Source of the DNA: Coemansia sp. RSA 1804
Taxonomy: Eukaryota; Kickxellomycota; Kickxellomycetes; Kickxellales; Kickxellaceae
Assembly: GCA_027578815.1 (NCBI GenBank)
Contig: JANBTH010000183.1
Location: 1-28,490 of the forward strand
DNA length: 28,490 nt
Reading direction: 5' to 3'
Made by a program: the position numbers and the translations under genes. Positions 26,414 through 28,490 of the stretch are shown in pieces. The notes beneath the pieces are model-generated. The model worked only from the letters and a program-made list of their open reading frames with translations, made no database searches and was not told where the DNA came from. Numbering within the stretch: position 1 is the first letter of the stretch; each line of letters starts with the position of its first letter.

Positions 26414-27243
26414 ACACAAATTGCAATGTCGATTTTTACAGTAAATTGCAGTTGAAATTAAACAATGTTAATAAGAAAGAAGAAACAAATAGAAAATGTC
26501 AGCTGAATTTTCTGGTTTTAGAACGTGTATAGTAGCAAGGCCTAGACATTGAAGCTATGGATTGTAAATAGAGAATTCTGGTTTTATGAAGTTGGGGCAG
26601 GCATTCTCTGCTGATTGGACAAACGACATGCCAGCTGTTCTTTTAGATGCCAATAAAAATTTACATTAATAATTTTTATTATATGTATTGTTTCTTTTAG
26701 CTTCTGTATTTAACATTTTTACTAAGCATACACTGCAAAATATTTTCAATAATAAAGCAGCATCTAATTACTGTATTAAGACAGACAAGTCCCATTTCCT
26801 TTTCTTGTTTCCTAACAATTTATTTATTTTATCTCTCATTAAACGTCCACATTTCTATGAAGCTGGTTAATTTACTGTCAAGTTGCATTTTCTGGGTTTA
26901 AATTTATAACAAAGATAAAAGTTTAGATTGCCTGGATTAAAAATGTGTTTTCTGAGTGACGAGTAGGCAACGCGTTGAATAGAAGAGAAAACTATGGTTA
27001 ACCAGCCAGAATTCATTTTCAAGCGCAAGCTAAAGTGGTTTACAAAGTACACCTTTTTGTGTGCTAGATTCCTTATACTGCATTATCTTTATGTGCAATC
27101 TTAACAAAGGGCGTAAAGAAAACCTCGCTTCCTTTTTACATTTTTCTATTGTTTCCTTTCCTTTTTGAAATTTTCTTGTTGCTTGCCTTTTTCTTTTCAA
27201 ATAATTGGGTCATGTATTTTTGTCTTGTAATATATTATTAAAT
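26414..27243. other. AT-rich spacer upstream of the F-box-like gene
   Basis: About 830 bases with no convincing gene. It contains a 10-base perfect inverted repeat, AATAAAAATT at 26652-26661 and AATTTTTATT at 26671-26680 (9-base loop), and T/C-rich sequence (27120-27200) before the plus-strand start at 27244. Confidence 0.45.
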
Positions 27244-28490
27244 ATGTTTGTTAATAAACTTCCAGACGATATAATATGGATGATTCTTCAAAAAGCAACA
27301 AGTAGTACATGGCATAATACAAGCCAGTGGTACCGTGAGCTACGCATGCTATCGGTGTGTCGACAATGGAGATATCTGGCGCTTCCTTTCCACTACCGCA
27401 GGCTGTTTCTGGTGTTTGACAATGCGCCTATAAGCTGTCCGTACTGTATGCACAATAACCATAAAAGTCCAATAGGAAGACATAACAAGGTAAAAACAAA
27501 TCTAGAGCTATACAAATCATTAGATGCCATCAAATATGCCAAAGAATGTGTCATTGTATTGGGAAGCGGGCTGCACATGTCTGATCTAAAGGAAGATATA
27601 CGTATATTATTTGATAACGCATGGGATATGTGGAGAGGTATAGAAAAGCTAGAGTTTTCGCTTAGTAGACGGTTTAGACATGAGACATATATTGATCTAA
27701 ACGAAGTACCTGCAAGCCTAGCTGACCAGCTGGCAACGGTGTTCAGTGGAGTACGCAGCTTCAGCTCGTCATGCAGCAAAAACAACATTGCCGGTATAGC
27801 CATGGTGAACTCTGTGGTTGACGTGTATTTGGGCCGGCTTTGCAGGTTATCGCTTGATGTGCCAACACTGTGCAAATCACTGTCGTTCTCGCCAAAGCTT
27901 ACCCATCTGGCGCTGGATTTCGACTACTACGATATTATGCAGCTCCCAAAAATATACAGCAGCTCGCTCCTTTATTTGCGAATCAACAATGCTCCATCAG
28001 ATTTGGACTGGATAAATGCGTTTGGTGGAGAAAGCAAAGACGACGGCAAACTTGTGTTTGACAATCTACGCGGTCTTTCAGTCAGCCACAGCAACGACAT
28101 GTGGATGACGGTAAACACAACGTACAGGCGGCAAAGTGCACACGCAATGCACCGTCCGCTGTGCAAGCTTGTGTTTCCGCGGCTGCAGTGGCTGACAATC
28201 CATATGTGTCCATCCAACGGCGGCATTCTGCAGTTTTCTGAGTTTTCGCAAACGGGACTGAAACGGCTGGAGCTGGGCACCACCCTGTGTTCGGACTTTG
28301 CACTTGTTGGAGGCAAGTTTCCACTTGCTGTGGACAACCTGGTAATAAGCGCTGCAATAATTCAGATGCCAGAGACACGCGATCCAGTCTACGTGTACAA
28401 CAGTATTCTGGACAAAGTCAGTACCGGCAGATACGGTGCAACCATAGTCATGCCGTTTGGCTCGACAATTGCAGAGCCGCTCCAGGCGCG
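27244..28490 (+). CDS. F-box/LRR-like protein, 5' part (runs off the window)
   Basis: ATG 27244, open for 415 codons to the last base without a stop. The N-terminus MFVNKLPDDIIWMILQKA, then LRMLSVCRQWRYLALP and HYRRLFLVF, is F-box-like: the LPxDIIxxIL first helix and the VCRxWRxLALPxxYRxLxL second part are typical. Downstream, leucine-rich segments recur (LTHLALDFDYYDI, LRGLSVSHSND, LQWLTIHMCPS, LKRLELGTTLC), as in irregular leucine-rich repeats. Such proteins are substrate receptors of SCF ubiquitin ligases through Skp1, but no Skp1 contact can be proven here. Codon use shifts from AT-rich at the start to more GC-rich later. Large families of this architecture occur in basal fungi. The C-terminus is unseen. 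Confidence 0.75.
   Translation, partial: MFVNKLPDDIIWMILQKATSSTWHNTSQWYRELRMLSVCRQWRYLALPFHYRRLFLVFDNAPISCPYCMHNNHKSPIGRHNKVKTNLELYKSLDAIKYAKECVIVLGSGLHMSDLKEDIRILFDNAWDMWRGIEKLEFSLSRRFRHETYIDLNEVPASLADQLATVFSGVRSFSSSCSKNNIAGIAMVNSVVDVYLGRLCRLSLDVPTLCKSLSFSPKLTHLALDFDYYDIMQLPKIYSSSLLYLRINNAPSDLDWINAFGGESKDDGKLVFDNLRGLSVSHSNDMWMTVNTTYRRQSAHAMHRPLCKLVFPRLQWLTIHMCPSNGGILQFSEFSQTGLKRLELGTTLCSDFALVGGKFPLAVDNLVISAAIIQMPETRDPVYVYNSILDKVSTGRYGATIVMPFGSTIAEPLQA

Overview
This window looks like nuclear DNA of an early-diverging fungus. Coding regions are compact and nearly intron-free (one clear spliced gene). Intergenic DNA is AT-rich with long pyrimidine or GAAA tracts. The genes include several that Saccharomyces lacks but that occur in animals and some basal fungi: SMG9, EAPP and a FUBP-type KH protein. 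The gene style suggests Zoopagomycota/Kickxellomycotina (Coemansia or Linderina relatives). That placement is inference from gene content, not a database match.

Layout. 1-4.5 kb: the last codons of a Rab GTPase (+), then three minus-strand genes: an EAPP-domain protein, the NMD factor SMG9, and an ER-membrane J protein (Erj5/DNAJC1 type). 4.5-6 kb: BCP1/BCCIP (+), divergent from the J-protein gene across a short promoter with an inverted CCAAT pair. 6-9.3 kb: AT-rich and gene-poor, with two tiny minus-strand genes (65 and 64 codons) that look like diverged duplicates because their upstream regions match block by block. 9.3-14.5 kb: a very GC-rich RRP6/EXOSC10 exonuclease (+), tail to tail with an unfamiliar PB1 + coiled-coil protein (-). 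14.5-20 kb: a spacer with one exon-like segment, then a short-chain dehydrogenase (+), an unrecognised 482-residue protein (-) and the U5 snRNP assembly factor AAR2 (-). 20-25.3 kb: a RibD/Rib2-type deaminase with a shifted HAE motif (+) and a spliced three-KH FUBP-like protein (-). 25.3-28.5 kb: AT-rich spacer, one small basic protein (-) and the start of an F-box/LRR-like gene that runs off the window (+).

There is no operon logic, as expected in a eukaryote. An unusually large share of the recognisable genes act on RNA or ribosomes (SMG9, BCP1, RRP6, AAR2, FUBP-like), which may be chance. I saw no tRNA, rRNA, CRISPR array or intact transposon. The most interesting items are the duplicated microgene/promoter pair, the displaced catalytic glutamate of the deaminase, the PB1/coiled-coil/Cys-tail protein, and the exon-like segment near 15.6 kb.
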